Part shown: positions 43,451-57,200 of the stretch, one piece after another | How positions within the stretch are numbered: position 1 is the stretch's first letter | Layout: the number at the start of each line of letters is the position of its first letter | NCBI RefSeq assembly: GCF_000237925.1 | Contig: NC_031500.1 | Location: 8,424,698-8,488,697 of the forward strand | Reading direction: 5' to 3' | From: Schistosoma mansoni | Lineage: Eukaryota > Platyhelminthes > Trematoda > Strigeidida > Schistosomatidae | Length of the DNA: 64,000 nucleotides | Notes under the pieces: model-generated | What the model saw: only the letters and a program-made list of their open reading frames with translations | What the model was told of the DNA's origin: nothing | Databases searched by the model: none | Program-made: the position numbers and the translations under genes

Positions 43451-45234
43451 TGAAACATAACGCAATGTCTTGAAACCGGCGGCACGTATTTTTATGCACA
43501 TGCATTTTATATTCAACCGCCAAATGATACCTTCAATCATACCGTGGCATCTAAAGAGCAGAAAACCATTAATGACAACGTGCGTTATGGTCAAAACTCT
43601 TCATACTATTTTACAACTCATAAGCTGGTAATTCACTGGGTTTTAGAGAGGTGGGTTACGTGTATGACGTTGTTCAAGTTCCCTTTCTACTTTTCTCCTG
43701 TGGGCTGATTTTAGGAGACTTATCACTGCATTGGTATTAAAAAAGAAAGACAAAGAAATTTTTTGGAAGAGGTACTGAGTAGACAGCGAAAAACGTACAG
43801 AATATTTCAAAGGTCAGATATCTATTATCCTAGAGTGAATAATTCCTGAGCTAATTTTCTCTAGAGAAAAAGGTGAGACTGAGGTTACTTATTGGTCAAC
43901 ATTGTTACAAGCCTACATGGCTTATCGCTACTTTTCGACAAATGATTCATTCTAACCTTCTGAGTTATATTGTCATTCATAAGCGTGACATTCAGCGTGA
44001 TGATGCAACGAATATTCTAGTTTTACAACTGGATACCAGTAGCACCTTCTATGTTCGATCGTTCCCAGTCAGATAGAAATCAGAAGTCAGACGAGAAGAG
44101 GCAGGAAAGATATATTTGATTCGTTACCAATATATCGAGGACCTTTTCTATAAGCTGGCTAATGAAACGTAGGAGCAGTGTCCCACGCTGTGTTGAAACG
44201 TGATCTGGTGCGGATGCATGACCGAAAGCCTTCAGCTAAACAAGTCCACTTAAACAACGTGGTCAGCATCCAATGTCGAACACTTAATGAGCTATTGATT
44301 TTGGGGAATTATTTACAGCTACAAGCGTATGTGTACAGTCGTATGACGTGTCTGTGTTCTTTCATGCATACAAATGTCGAGTCACAAATCAACTCAACTG
44401 AGATGGCACCTTTACCCTTTCTGCTTTGCATCTCTCACAATTGCTTCGTTTTTTGTGGCAGGTGTCTGACTCCAAATATATCGTTTGAATGTTATTGAAA
44501 TACACATATCGCCAACCATCGTATATAATCTTCGACTTAAATCGCGTTGAGAAATAACGGAATTAAATAAGTCAAATACGAGAATGAATGTTCGAATACG
44601 TATACTTTGTACACTCATTGATCTAGACAGACAATAAGAGGGATGAAGCGAATAGAAGAGGGCGAAGCGAAATGACGTGCAGTGGAGAATCCGTGTGACC
44701 CAACTCCATTTAATCAAGCGTTAAACAGCATTTATAGCCAAACAAAAATAAGTTACAGACATATGATTAATAGGAAAAGAAGTGTACACACACATATACT
44801 CATATAAAAACAGTCAGGGTTGATAAGTTTATAGTGACTTACTTTCATGACGAGAACGCGATTGGTATAATGGAAGCAATTATTATAACCTATTGTACCA
44901 GTTATTGTTTTACTGTACTTGTTTGTTAAACTGTACCAAAGAGACTTTTCCTTCCCTCGCCTGTGACGTTGCACGAACTCGCTTACTATCAGCCGTTCTG
45001 CCCGTATTCTTTGGCACGTCTCGGTATTCTTTCGATACCACGAGATCGCCAACAAATATATCTTATTGCAACCAGTAACAGACTTCTGGTTTTTGTCCTG
45101 CCGAGAGATCCAAGTCTATACCTGGCATGTAATTTTCTTGTAGTGGTTATCATAGTCAATCGCGACTGGACGCGAAAATTTCGAATACGTTTCAAACTTT
45201 GGCAAAGCTTCCGAAGAAGATTACCACGGTGAGT
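43451..45234. other. 5' flank of VPS35
   Basis: Should hold the VPS35 promoter. A TATAAAA-like word lies about 60 nt upstream of the start codon on the minus strand, but its role is unproved. Short open frames (43873-44076, 44178-44498, 44753-45055) show no known family. The stretch 44600-44700 has a repeat-like composition but I found no second copy. Confidence 0.35.
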
Positions 45235-45239
45235 CTATT

Positions 45240-45905
45240 ATTTGCACTTAACAAAAACCCACTGCCCAGACTGACATCAGTAACTGACCTTGGGGTACAT
45301 TACCCAGACAGCATAAACTTCTGAGAACATATCTCAACTAAAGCATCTCAAATGCGGAGAATACTCGGCTTCATTCTTCGTAATTTCTTTCAAAACGAAA
45401 CTACAATCACTTTGCATAAAGTCTGCGTAAGACCTACCGTCGAAAACTGCTCGTTCTTATTTTCCAACCTACGCGTATCCGATATACTTAAGGTGGAAGG
45501 AATACAGAGAGATTTCACTCGCAAAATACTTAAGAACGACCAACTCACTGACTACAGGTCCAGATGCCATATCTTAGGACTAGAACCCCTCTGGAAAAGA
45601 AGGCTTAGGTCTAACTTAATTCTTTATTTCAAACTCCTTTAAAACCTTACTTATTCCACATGTAATATAGTTCTCTACCAAGACTCACATCGATACCACC
45701 TTCGAGACAAAGTATCCACAGTCAAAATTGAAAAATACAGATCAAAAACTCGGGAAAACTTCTCCCTTATCAAGTACTCATCAATATGGAACAGTCTTCT
45801 TTCTGAAATACGCATGGCAGACAAATTACATACGTTTGTAAGACTCATTGATCAAGCCCTCACCTGCACAGATCTGGCACATCGACGTCCCACACAGATA
45901 TCATA
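45240..45905 (+). mobile_element. CR1/SR1-like LINE, reverse transcriptase C-terminus
   Basis: The frame contains SVTDLGVHYPDSINF, MRRILGFILRNF, VCVRPTVENCSFLFSNLR, VEGIQRDFTRKILKND, and RCHILGLEPLWKRRLR, then after a frame change SIWNSLLSEIRMAD. These are the thumb and C-terminal blocks of CR1/Jockey-type elements. The first block and the 45352-45642 frame are separated by a stop, so the copy is broken. The palm domain is absent. Confidence 0.8.
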
Positions 45906-47740
45906 GGCTCTCAACATATATAGGCTAAATTGCCTTATTTTCTTACTTTGTAGTTGTATTAGATACTTTCCCCTCCCTAATTCTTTTAAATTGAAGTAGA
46001 CAGACAACTCACTGGACCTATCAATACTCGGTCGCTAAACGACGCTTACAAATACCCTGAAACGTCAGGAGAAACGCACAATGGACTGCTTACTACGTGG
46101 TCGTATATCCATAGAACCTGTCATCCATCAATCGGTTAGGATAAGATAAAAGGAACATCAGTGCGAATTTAGAGTGAGTTCCTTCTTGTCTATTCTTTAT
46201 CAGCTTTTTACTCATCTGTACACTATGTTGCCTTGCCATTAATATTATTTCATCACTCGTTATCTTACCTTATCTGTAACTAATATAAATCTACACTTTG
46301 ATAATCTACTTTGGTATGCAACTATCCTACATTATACCTTTCTTAATGCCTATACTCTGATTGCAAACCTATACTTCACACTATAGTCAAATAAAGCATT
46401 GTATCGAAGCCTTACCCACAGTCCATAATTTGTAACTGTCTGATAAGCTTGTAAAATGGTACTTATAGAAATAGTGTTTTCCAACAGGATGTGAAGCACA
46501 GAGCATTGTGTGAGGTATGATATATATCCAAAAAATAAGCGTAAATGAGCCTAACATCACAAAATGAGGGAGGGTGGAGTTACTGACCAGCAAGCATTGA
46601 TGGTGAGGGCGATGACTTCAATCCACCCGTGTTTGTGGGGCAGAACATTTTGTTTGCATCAGGCTCTTTATGGATGAGAACAAGTCAATCATTCTGTGAT
46701 ATTGAGGTTGTTCTCCTGCACTCACCGTTCAGTCTCATGTTTCTAATTTTTTATGCTGGATTAACTATTCTACTAAGACAACCTATAACATGCTAACTCG
46801 GATTTTTACATGAAAACTGTGTGGCAAGCATCAGATGACGAAAAACAAAACAGACTGTAAAGGATATGGTTGTTATTTTACTTAACACTCTACTCTCTAT
46901 ATGCACTCTTTGTTCTTCCTCATCCCAACCTTGACTTCCCTTCCTTCGTTCGATTCTACTCCACCTTGATAAATATCACAACTCATTGTTCTTTATTACT
47001 GCATTCTCTCCTCTGGAGCCCCTGATCACATTTCACTCTAGCGGCATGAGCTAGTATCAATTTAATCTAATAATGTATCGTACCTCCGTCTGTTCCACTA
47101 ATAAATGTTAAGCATTGGTTATTGTTCATATCCAAATGCCTAGCTGCCCCTCGGTTTCTCTTTTTTTTCTCTTCAGAATCTTGCTCTGGGAGTGAAGCTA
47201 TATAACTTCTGACATCTGAAACAAGCTCGACGAACGCGCTTTCCCAAGGTCATAGTTCGAACCAGGCACTCCACAAGTCTACTTTACAACAACTATAAAC
47301 TTAAAAAGCTGCATTACATAAATACTTAGCACGACCGAAACCCTAATACACTTTTGTCGAGATTGGATCTGGCATGTAACGTGTACACCATGCCCCTTTG
47401 GAAACTATTCTGATGAAAACACATTATATCTGAACGAACGAACTGCTATCAACTTTTATAGATTATAATTACTAAACAACCCTGCTTGGGATGCATACTG
47501 TGAACCAGTATATGTTGTAAATTGTAGATCATGCCTGTAAAAATGGCGTGTACCTGCTATTGCAGAAATATATTATTATTATTTACCTATCCACTCTTGT
47601 TGCAGGTATTCGCATTGATATTTTTCAATATATAATATTCTGGCAACAATTCATTATGGTGGATAACGATAAGAATAGCATTATTATAATAAACTCAGAG
47701 GTACAGGCAATCAGTTTCAACTGATTCCCTTTATCCCTCA
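45906..47740. other. Intergenic stretch, possible LINE 3' remnant
   Basis: No gene was recognised. TTGTAAATTGTAGATCATGC near 47516 and an ATT-repeat at 47570-47583 look like the end of a CR1-type element, and may belong to the LINE at 45240 or to another insertion. Confidence 0.35.
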
Positions 47741-47744
47741 CGAT

Positions 47745-48730
47745 CCAGAAGTTTGCTTCGCGGCACTGGAACCTCAATTCGAGATCCGCCACATAACGAA
47801 CCAACAGTAAAAGTATGCCTACGCTCTGTAAACGCTTCCTGTCACGCTGCACGTCACCCTCTGGGTGATGCTAAACCGAGTCATCACCTCGCGTGTCTGC
47901 AACCTCTTGCAGGACTTAGGACAGCAGATTCCGAAATCGTTAAAGAATTATGGCTCGAATCTCCACAAGCGCATATGCAAACAAGGATTATGGCTCTGCT
48001 CAAAAACACCCACTTAGCCAGGCGGCCCTTATAGCAAATCAGATTTTTGACAATGACTAGCATCCGAGACAACTATATAGTTGCTTAAACATCACGTTCG
48101 AAAATCAATCAACGCTAGTCGGCCTACGGCTCATGATGGTAGAGATAGATGCATTCATACCCGTCTCAATTTTTGAGGCCGATCCAATATGCCACAATCC
48201 TACTTCCCCCAAGCCAGTTCACGCTCCCGTAAAGCCGTACCTACTGGCCCCAAGAGGACATCTTCCAAGCCACGCCAAGAGGCGGTTACGGAAGTGAGTT
48301 CTGGTCGGTGCTGGTTTCACCGTGCCTTCGGGTCTGGTGCCCGCCGTTTGTCGAGCCTTCTGCCAATACAAGGCGGTCATTAATTATACGTTCACGATTA
48401 TCGCACTAACGTCAGGTACCTAGTGGATACAAGTGCCCAAGTTTCTGTCGTACCTATTTATAACAGTATGTCTCAAGCTACGATGCTTCGACTACGCGCT
48501 GCGAATGGCTCAGTCATTATTACCTATGGTACACGACAGCTTACTGTCAACCTGAGCTACCGACGACAGTATCTGTAGACGTTCATCGATGCCGATGTTC
48601 CCACTGCCATACTTTGTATCGATTTCCTACAGCACCATGAATTGCTATTCGATTCACGTGGGCTGCAGCTAACCGATACCTCGTCGAACAGTAAATTCAT
48701 AGGCCTTAAAACTCAAGCAAACATGTACTG
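47745..48730 (+). mobile_element. Fossil Ty3/Gypsy-like LTR element, gag-protease part
   Basis: Fragments on the plus strand resemble the gag C-terminus (near 47753-48034), the gag-protease link (48189-48383) and a retropepsin domain with a VDTSAQ-type active-site block (about 48420-48680) of schistosome Gypsy elements such as Boudicca. It is broken, with at least three breaks. No LTRs were identified. The degree of decay suggests an old copy. Confidence 0.7.
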
Positions 48731-48732
48731 AA

Positions 48733-49630
48733 TCACAGGTGTATTTCATTCGCGTGACGATATGTTGCATACTTTATTCTGTACAACCGTTCAGACTTAT
48801 CAACAACATAACGAATGTGACTGGAATTCGACTCATTCGGAACATATTTGTCACACTCATTGGGGATATCACTATAGATAAATTCATTTTGAGGACCACT
48901 GACATTTGATATGATATCAGAATTTGATTTTTCTGAAATATTTTCCTCAAATTCATTAAGAGTTTCATTAAAGAATTGTGGATCATTAGAAAAATCAGCA
49001 TCTACCAAAACTGAATCCGGTTTCTGATCATGATTCGACTCATTCAACGTCTTATTCTCAGAGTTGTAAGAAATTTCATCAGAAATATGTAAATCATTAT
49101 GACAAACCATATATGCTAGAATTACATGAGAAGCCTGAAAAGAGGTTGGTTGATTGGGGACTTTTGTCTCACAATAACTCTGGGTTTGATTCAACTCTGG
49201 ACTACTAGGTGGCGTTAAACGGCTTCTAAAAGTCTTGGATAAAGACAAGTGATCAGTAGAAACATCCAACATAGTAGAATCTCAATCACAAGTTTTAGCA
49301 TTAGTTCCGGTGAAATGAACTACGTATTGGACTGCGATGACGTTGTAAATTAGGAAAATTCCTGATGTCCTGGTGAGTCATTTCATCGAATTTTTCTCCT
49401 TTACCGCATTAGAAATTTGTATACTTTACATGGTCCAGCAGTAATTGCTTGAAAGTCGCATAAGGGAGTGAAGACGGCTTGCCTGGAATTGCCGAAGTCT
49501 TTATTAAGCTGTATGCTTCTTTTCCAATGAGCGTAAGAAAATGGGCCATGATATCAAAATCCTCAAAAGCTTCAGAAGTTGAATGAATGTTCAACTGTTC
49601 TATCGTAGGCTCCATTGCTACGTCAATGTG
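48733..49630 (-). mobile_element. Fossil gag-like element
   Basis: Two minus-strand frames (49409-49615 and 48733-49272) resemble a gag-like protein that is common in schistosome genomes, including the FLTLIGKEAYSLIKT block. The element is broken, with at least two breaks. No LTRs were found. It abuts the Gypsy fossil on the other strand. Age is uncertain but the long frame suggests it is younger than its neighbour. Confidence 0.6.
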
Positions 49631-49639
49631 ATAATTAGG

Positions 49640-51262
49640 AATATTTCAATTATGGTATAAACCAAGAATCCTAGAAATAACGCAATTTAATCAAGAAGTA
49701 TTAGATGAACACGAATGAATGTATTGTATTTGGAGTTCGAAATCAAGCAGTCACCAAGAACAAATAAATCATTGGTTCACATGAACACCACAAATTTACT
49801 TCCGGCCACAGGACTATAATACATGGAGAGTTAACTTGCTTGCATAGTAGCTTGGATTAAGGAATCGTTGTGAACCTAAGGCTCCTTTTACAGAGGCGTC
49901 CAAGTTACGGGGTATGACACTGGGTAGAGTAAGTGGAGAGGATTGCCCATTGCAGAGTTCGATGGAGAATGATGGTGGGCGGCTCATGCTCCTCCATGAC
50001 GGGTAACAGGAGTAAGTGACTAAATTATTAACCAAATGCTCAATTTTTTTGAATCTATCAAGTTCAAGCTTGTCATTGATACCAATGAACTTTTATAACT
50101 TGACTGATGTTCAGTACCACAATCTCAATTTTAATCAATTTAATATCTAGCGAAATGATCATTGTTATTGGAAACATCTACTTCACGTTTCACAACTTTA
50201 AGCTAGGACATTTCAACATGAGTTACTAGAGAGCCCATTACTATTGCTCATTTAAATGAATTTAATGAAGAATAATTTAGTATTTAAGTTGTACTTGTCA
50301 TGCAGAATAGGACGGAAACAGATATCCAATGTGTTCTGGCCTCTAATCGTACCTCAGACAGAATCAGTCTGTTATGAATGCTACCTATGAAACTAATTTC
50401 TGTTTACAACAATTTGGATAATCAATAAATATATACTTCAGTTTCAATATTTATATTCCAATCATTTTTGTGCATTCATTTATTCACTAAAATGAGACAA
50501 AATAAAAGACAATTGTGGATTTTTGCATAGTTGCTTTCAAATTCTTTATCTTTTAAGAATAATACAAAAAATAGAGAAGTGAATCTAAACAGAAATCAGA
50601 GATGACGACAAGATAATGATGAATATTGTATTTCTGCCAGGTTTGAGGGGGGTAAACAAAGAGACGAAATGAAAGAAAGAATGTTCAAAAAATAAACGCA
50701 ACATTGTACAAATAAGATATATATACATAAATTTCAGTTCAACAGGTTTACTCAACATATCAGTTTTAGTGTTGATAATAATTTCTTTTTCATTGTAATA
50801 TAGATAAATAAGCTTACAATGAAGAAGTAATCAGAACAAGAATAAAAAAGTCATTTGTCTATCAGATCATCTAGATAGGATATAAGCGAATAGAATATCA
50901 GCTTATGTGTGTGTGAGGATGTATGTAAATGACATGATCTTCCATAGAACAAAACTCAGAACTAGCATATTAGGAAATTTTGATATCCTCACCTATTGCA
51001 CACAGAATAATTTATGATATGATACAGGTATATTAGAATGAATGAATAATTAGCAAAACCAATCCATTACAACAAATCTATTAACAAGAGGTTAAAGTAT
51101 AGAAATACAACACGGATACCATAACAACAAGAACTATAAAAATCGAAAGCGAGAACTTCGAAAAATGGATGAACGAAAAGGAACTAATGAAAAAAAAACT
51201 ACAATATTACTATAATTAGTAATATTGTTAAAAGTGTATAAGAATATGAAATGTTTAGTTCA
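49640..51262. other. Intergenic and 3' UTR of the CDR2-like gene
   Basis: Downstream flank of the CDR2-like gene on the minus strand. Apart from the LINE piece at 49925-50020 I recognise nothing. TTTATT words (AATAAA on the minus strand) near 50480 are possible poly(A) signals. Confidence 0.35.
49925..50020 (+). mobile_element. 3' fragment of the second RTE-like LINE
   Basis: GTTCGATGGAGAATGATGGT and GGGCGGCTCATGCTCCTCC match the ORF end at 41180-41240 ([13 protein letters not shown]). It ends at GGGTAACAGGAGTAAG, probably the LINE 3' terminus. Confidence 0.8.
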
Positions 51263-54200
51263 TTATTTTATACGATTTCCCATTTTACGTACATTTTTTA
51301 ACATATTGAATGTTTCATAAAATAATTGCCTATAAGCTGGTTTATAATCTAAATTGATTAAATCTTGATATTGTGAACGTATATGTGGATTATAAATACG
51401 ATCTAAACAACTAACAAAATTGATATCATCTAATAAGTCATTAATTTGATCAGAAATTCTTGGTTTCAATTTGTCATTGGTTACATCTGTTTTTGTTTCT
51501 ATTGAAGTATTTTTAGTGAATCCACTGACAAGAGAATTTTCATTTTCATTTGATTTATTATTATTATGATTACTAGTCGGTATCTGTTCATCACTGTGTT
51601 GTACTTGAGATGGTGTAGATGAACGACTGTTAGGCTGAAATATTGGAGAGAGAGAGAATAAATGAAGGTAGTTTGTCGTTGACTATTAACCCTCTGAGTT
51701 ACATTAAACTTTGACGATGGTTTTACTGAAGTGACATCAGTCGGAGAAATAAGCTGGAATAGAAAGCCTTAGTACAGCTACTTTCATATTTACTGTCCTT
51801 TACTCGAACAAATTTTAATAATTACAGTTTGAAATTAGTTTAACTTGTGATACTTGCTGATCACTGTTTATAAACAGAGTTAAATGTTGTACATCAATAA
51901 GACTCTAGATTCCGGACAGGCATATGTCACAACTTCGTTGGGTCGTCGGAATTATTTATAACGAACCAAAAAAATTAAAGAACATTTTGATACTGGTTAT
52001 TTCAGCAGTCATGAGAAACTTAGGGATTTGAAAACGTTTGAAAAAAAATTAGCCATGATTACTACGAGACGCCCAACTAGATGATCTGTGCCCACTGGAA
52101 TGGGTCAAACCAACATTCAGTGACTTCATGGACTGATGACATATCATGTTTGATCCTCCTTACTTTAATTTACTCCAACCAACATTGCACGTCAAATTAA
52201 TGGTTTAGTTTACTGAACAAATGTTTCAGTCAACTCAGCTGATAAAGGTTCACAGCATCATCAACTAACTTGCTATCTTAGCTTAGTGTCACGCATCTAA
52301 TGTCAGCACTGATCATTCGATGATCGCAATATAGGCGAGCATTGCTTCAGGACACCTTAGGTCAAATGACAGTAAGCTGAGAACATCTTCTAATGGCATA
52401 GACTGTGTTTCATACCCTTAAAGTAAGAGGGAGTGAACTGCTGCCCCATTTACTCGTACTTTCATTAACAGATTGGCATCTTACTTACGCCACAGGTGAA
52501 AAAGCTTCTGATAAAAAATTGTAGTAGACAAAGACTACGAAGAGTCGAAGGTGCATATCACTAATCTTACAAGTTCTTACTGTTCCACAAAATCGGATAG
52601 CGCTTGATCGATTATTTACAGAAATCCAACCCATAAGAGTCAGACATGCTTTTAAACCCAACGCTAGGCCTAAGCTACCAAAGTGAAAGACAGTAGCAAT
52701 CAAGTCTTCTAAATTCATGAAGTAATGACATAAACTACGACTCAAGGTTTGAAAGCCATATGTTACAACTGGTAAGCTATCATTTTAGACTGGAAAACGG
52801 GCCATGTATTTAGAGGAAAAGAAATAAGACGAAATTTAGTAAAATACCCCACCCGATTAACTTCAGATTCTGTAATGAGTAGAGAATTTGATAATGTCAT
52901 CGATTCCGATAATGGGTTAACATGAATTCCATTACAAAATTCTTCACAATGATAATCGTTACTCATTGAAAAAATTGATGTATCTGTAATGTAAAATAAA
53001 ACAAAATATTACACAACACTTATTTTCAAAAATCAGTTTGTATAGAATAGTTTGGGATAAATTATTCATTAAAGCAATATTATTGGATTGTATATTGTTA
53101 TGTAAGCAATACTTATTGGGTTCGAAAGCAATTTTAATGTAGTGTACTTCGTTTGGAAATCTTATTGACATTGGAAACCTAGAAAGTGACTATACTCCTT
53201 ACATAACATTCGATCAATGTACGTAACTAGAATATTTACAGTTTTAATTGTTGTGTTAAGCACCCCCAGTCCGGTATAAGGTTCGTATGAGGCCTTAGAG
53301 ATTTCTGGACCTGACTGAAACCATCAATTAATCTAAGTTAGACCATCATTGAGAACCTGCGAGTACTGAATGGGACTCCTCAAATATCCGTATCCACGAC
53401 CACTGACGTAAGAATCGGACCAGGGAACTTCGGTATCATGTGCGAATGCTTCGCCTCCAGACCACTGACCCAATGATGGCATTGTCTAACTTCAATAAAT
53501 TCACGACAATCAGCGACCATCTTCCATTGCCTTCTTTGAGTTGCATCTTACCCGACACGATTTAGCTCTACTGGTCACAGTTCACCAGGACACTGGAAAT
53601 TCCCTCTCAAAGCTAGTCATCAGTGAGCACATGGTAACTGAATAAAACTACCTAAATACTAACATTTAATGGTATTCGGTTCGTCTTGTAAGATTATGAC
53701 AACTGAGGTTTTACATGATAACTGATAAATTAGGTTCTTTATTCGTACTGACATATTGGTAGGATTTAAAACAGATGACTTTTTAATGCAACCTACAACA
53801 AATTGGATCTCTAGATTCGTATCTGTGCTCATGTCACACGACCTTCTAGTTGAAAAAATTATCTTTCACGTTTTTGTCGGATATTGCAAATCAAGGCGCT
53901 CATACATACATAGGGAGTTGAATTCAAATTAAGCGAAAATATTTTATAAAAAGAAACATACCGGTTGTCAAAAGACTTTCACACAAGTACTAATAAACAT
54001 ACTACATTCTAGTGTCCAATAATCGTGCTTCTAAATACTGATAATTTGTTTGGTCCACCATAACAAATAGTAGCAACAAAAAATCGATGTGAAACTATTA
54101 TTCCGTGTATAATTGTGTTTTGCACACAATCCTTACAATTCATGTCTGGTGAAAACAATCGCAACATACAATAAGAATTACACATACACAACAAGTTGTA

Positions 54201-57200
54201 CTTTTAAAACTAAACGAGGGTAAAGAAAACATGCTTGTGTACCTATTGACATCATTTATGCAAAAAAACAAATAGTTTAGGAAAAAGGCTACGAGTAGCA
54301 AGTTTTAAAAAAAGAGATATATAACCCATTTAGGAGATGGTGAGTTTCTTGATTAAGGTTTTATAAAGCATTAAAATTAATAGTTGAGGACTTTATGTAG
54401 CGTAGTTTAAAACCAGTTGCAGTAAAACAAATACCTCCAATCTTTTTCTTTGAACTACTTTGAATCTTGAAAATGTCATAATTCTGTCCTTACCTTTACT
54501 TTAATTCTCAAATCGTTTATTTTGCCTCCTTTGATTTATTTAAATATTATAGTGGGTTAGAACGTGAAGACAGCTGCTGACGTCTTTTTTGAATTGAAGT
54601 AGAAATTCGGAAACATTGTTTGAGTTGTTTTATGTTATATCTGGCACTGAATGATGTCCATTACCATAATGAAGGGCTCTACACTAAAAAATTGTGGATG
54701 TATTAGGGGTGTTACGAACCTTCATATGAATTGACTATGTTGGAACTTCTGGCCATTTTGATCGACAGTAAGAATCTCAGATTTTCTCAAATTCAGAATA
54801 TTGGTTCTGGATTAATCTACATTAATCCTGAGTTCTTCTACCGAGAGACAGTGTCAACTAATCCGGAGATCTCATAAATTTCACTAATCCTTTTGAGATG
54901 GTGGCTGATAAATCCCCGACTATGCTGATTTATATCAACGCAAGTCATCTGTGGTAAATTAGTTGTCAGTATTAACAAAAGCGAGTATACTATGTAGTTA
55001 TTTACTTTGCAGTACTCGCCTATTTTGAAACATATCTTTTGAAAGTATAGCAAATATAGGAGGATATTGGAAAAACTAGATATCAGTTATTGTCGAAGCA
55101 CTGCTTATGTATGCTGGGACCACTGAATGAAAGAAATACATAAGTTAGGCTTAAAATACTAAATAAAGATAATTAGAGCAAGGAAAAAATGGTGTACTCT
55201 TATTGATTGAAGTGGTTCAGATACATGTTAAGCATCCACAACCTCAATATTCAACGCTGTCTGGGATGCAAGTGGATAAGAAAAACCAAACGTCGTCACA
55301 GGATTTTTTTGAATAGAGTTTTCAATCAAACTGGGATGCATTTAATGCCTATTTCTATTGTCTTCGGAAGCGTCGTATTATTCTGTGACTTCTTTATTCT
55401 TTTATTTCACTTCACTCTTTCAATTTCATTTCTTCCATTTAGGATACAATTATTGTTTCTTTTCCAGCTTCCTCAAAACGTAGTCATACGAATAGCAGGA
55501 AAATAAAAAGGCACACACATATCAGGTCCCAATTGACTGCTACAACCCACGACGTCTGATTCAATTAAAATACAGAAGGATTCGCATATCATTTACAAAC
55601 TACTAATGAGGGTGAAAAGACTAAGACTGTTCAGGAAGCTTTAATTAGAAAAAGTTAATGATAATGTATTGTATTTCACAGTTCTCTTTGCGAAACTAGA
55701 TAAAGAAAAGTCTCATGTGACGTTGACTAGGTGAGTAGTCGAATCCCTGTGATAGTGTACCTTGTTTAAGATATCATAACTGACGTTTAACAATGAGACG
55801 GTACATTAGGTGTCTGGCTTATGCACAAGCATATGACATGATTAGACCCTGACAGCTTATCAGCCGTTCATATCTACCTATTCGTCTTCTAATTTAAAGT
55901 ACGGCTATTTATAAAACTACAGAGCAAAATCATAAATTACTACTCTACTGAATATCTGGTGTGCATTCCTAACAAAGAAATCGACAGGAATTATTTAAAA
56001 AAAGTTTGGCAACGACATTTTCTGAAAATGATTGAAAATAAACTGAGGCGGTGAGATAAGAATTATCAAAAATAAAATGTTTACCATGATTATCTTTCCC
56101 ATCTATTAAATTATCATTAATATCGGGATTTAAGGTATATTGTGAAGAATTATCATAATTTGCTAAATTACAAGATGAGTCAGTATGGTCATCACAAATA
56201 AACGACATTTCATTTAGACGAGGCCAACTAAATGTGCGATGTAACATTGAAGATGTATTTAATGTACCATTGACATTATCATCATCATGATCAGTTAATA
56301 GTGTACATTTTTGTCCATCTCTCTTCTTTGAATTGATCATTAACATCCAAGGCATTTTATGATATAAATTGTATGATGACAATTGTGCATACGAAGTTTT
56401 TTCAGATGCCAATTGTAAAATAGAGGAAGATTTAGAATTTGTTCGTAATAATTTCTGTTGATTACCAGAACCAAGAATACTACTGTTACTTTTACCAGAA
56501 GCAACACCAATATCTGGTTGATCGAATAACTCATCATCAATAAAGAATAAACCACCCTTTTCACGATAACCTGATAAAGAAACACTACTATATTTATTAG
56601 TGTATCTTTTGTTATTATTATGATTGTACATTGGTTTTGATTTGATCTTTTCTTTAAAATATCCACTATAATTTTTACTTAAAATGGTTGATTTATGCAT
56701 ATTTCTTAAGGATAATGCGTCAACGTTGTTATTATTATCATTATTGTCAGTACCACAGGTAGTAATAGGCCTATGAGTAGTATTAATTTTCTTGGTTGAT
56801 GACCTAATTGTTGATGATGAAGAGATAGGTGAGCTTTTTTGTAACAAATGTCGTCGATAAGTTGGTAAAGGTGTAGAAGTTGGAGATGAAGTGGAAGAAG
56901 AAAAATCTGAATGAAATATTTCTGTTCCTTTCATCACTGATTGATTGTCATATTTTTTTAATCGTTCCACTAATCCAGCAATTTGTTCTTCTAACATAGC
57001 TATTGTATTTGATAATCTAATTTAGAAAAGCAAACGACGTAATAAAAAGAATATTTGAAATGAATTAGATGAAATAAATATGAACTCGAAGACAACAAAT
57101 AGGGACTTAATTGTTCCTCGAAAAATAAATCAAACTGATATCTGGATGCACTAACTTTTATGCATATGTGCAGTAAACTGAGAAGTACTTGACATTAATT

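Noticed and set aside
44178-44498. 106-codon plus frame upstream of VPS35
   Set aside because: No similarity, irregular composition and no plausible splice partners.
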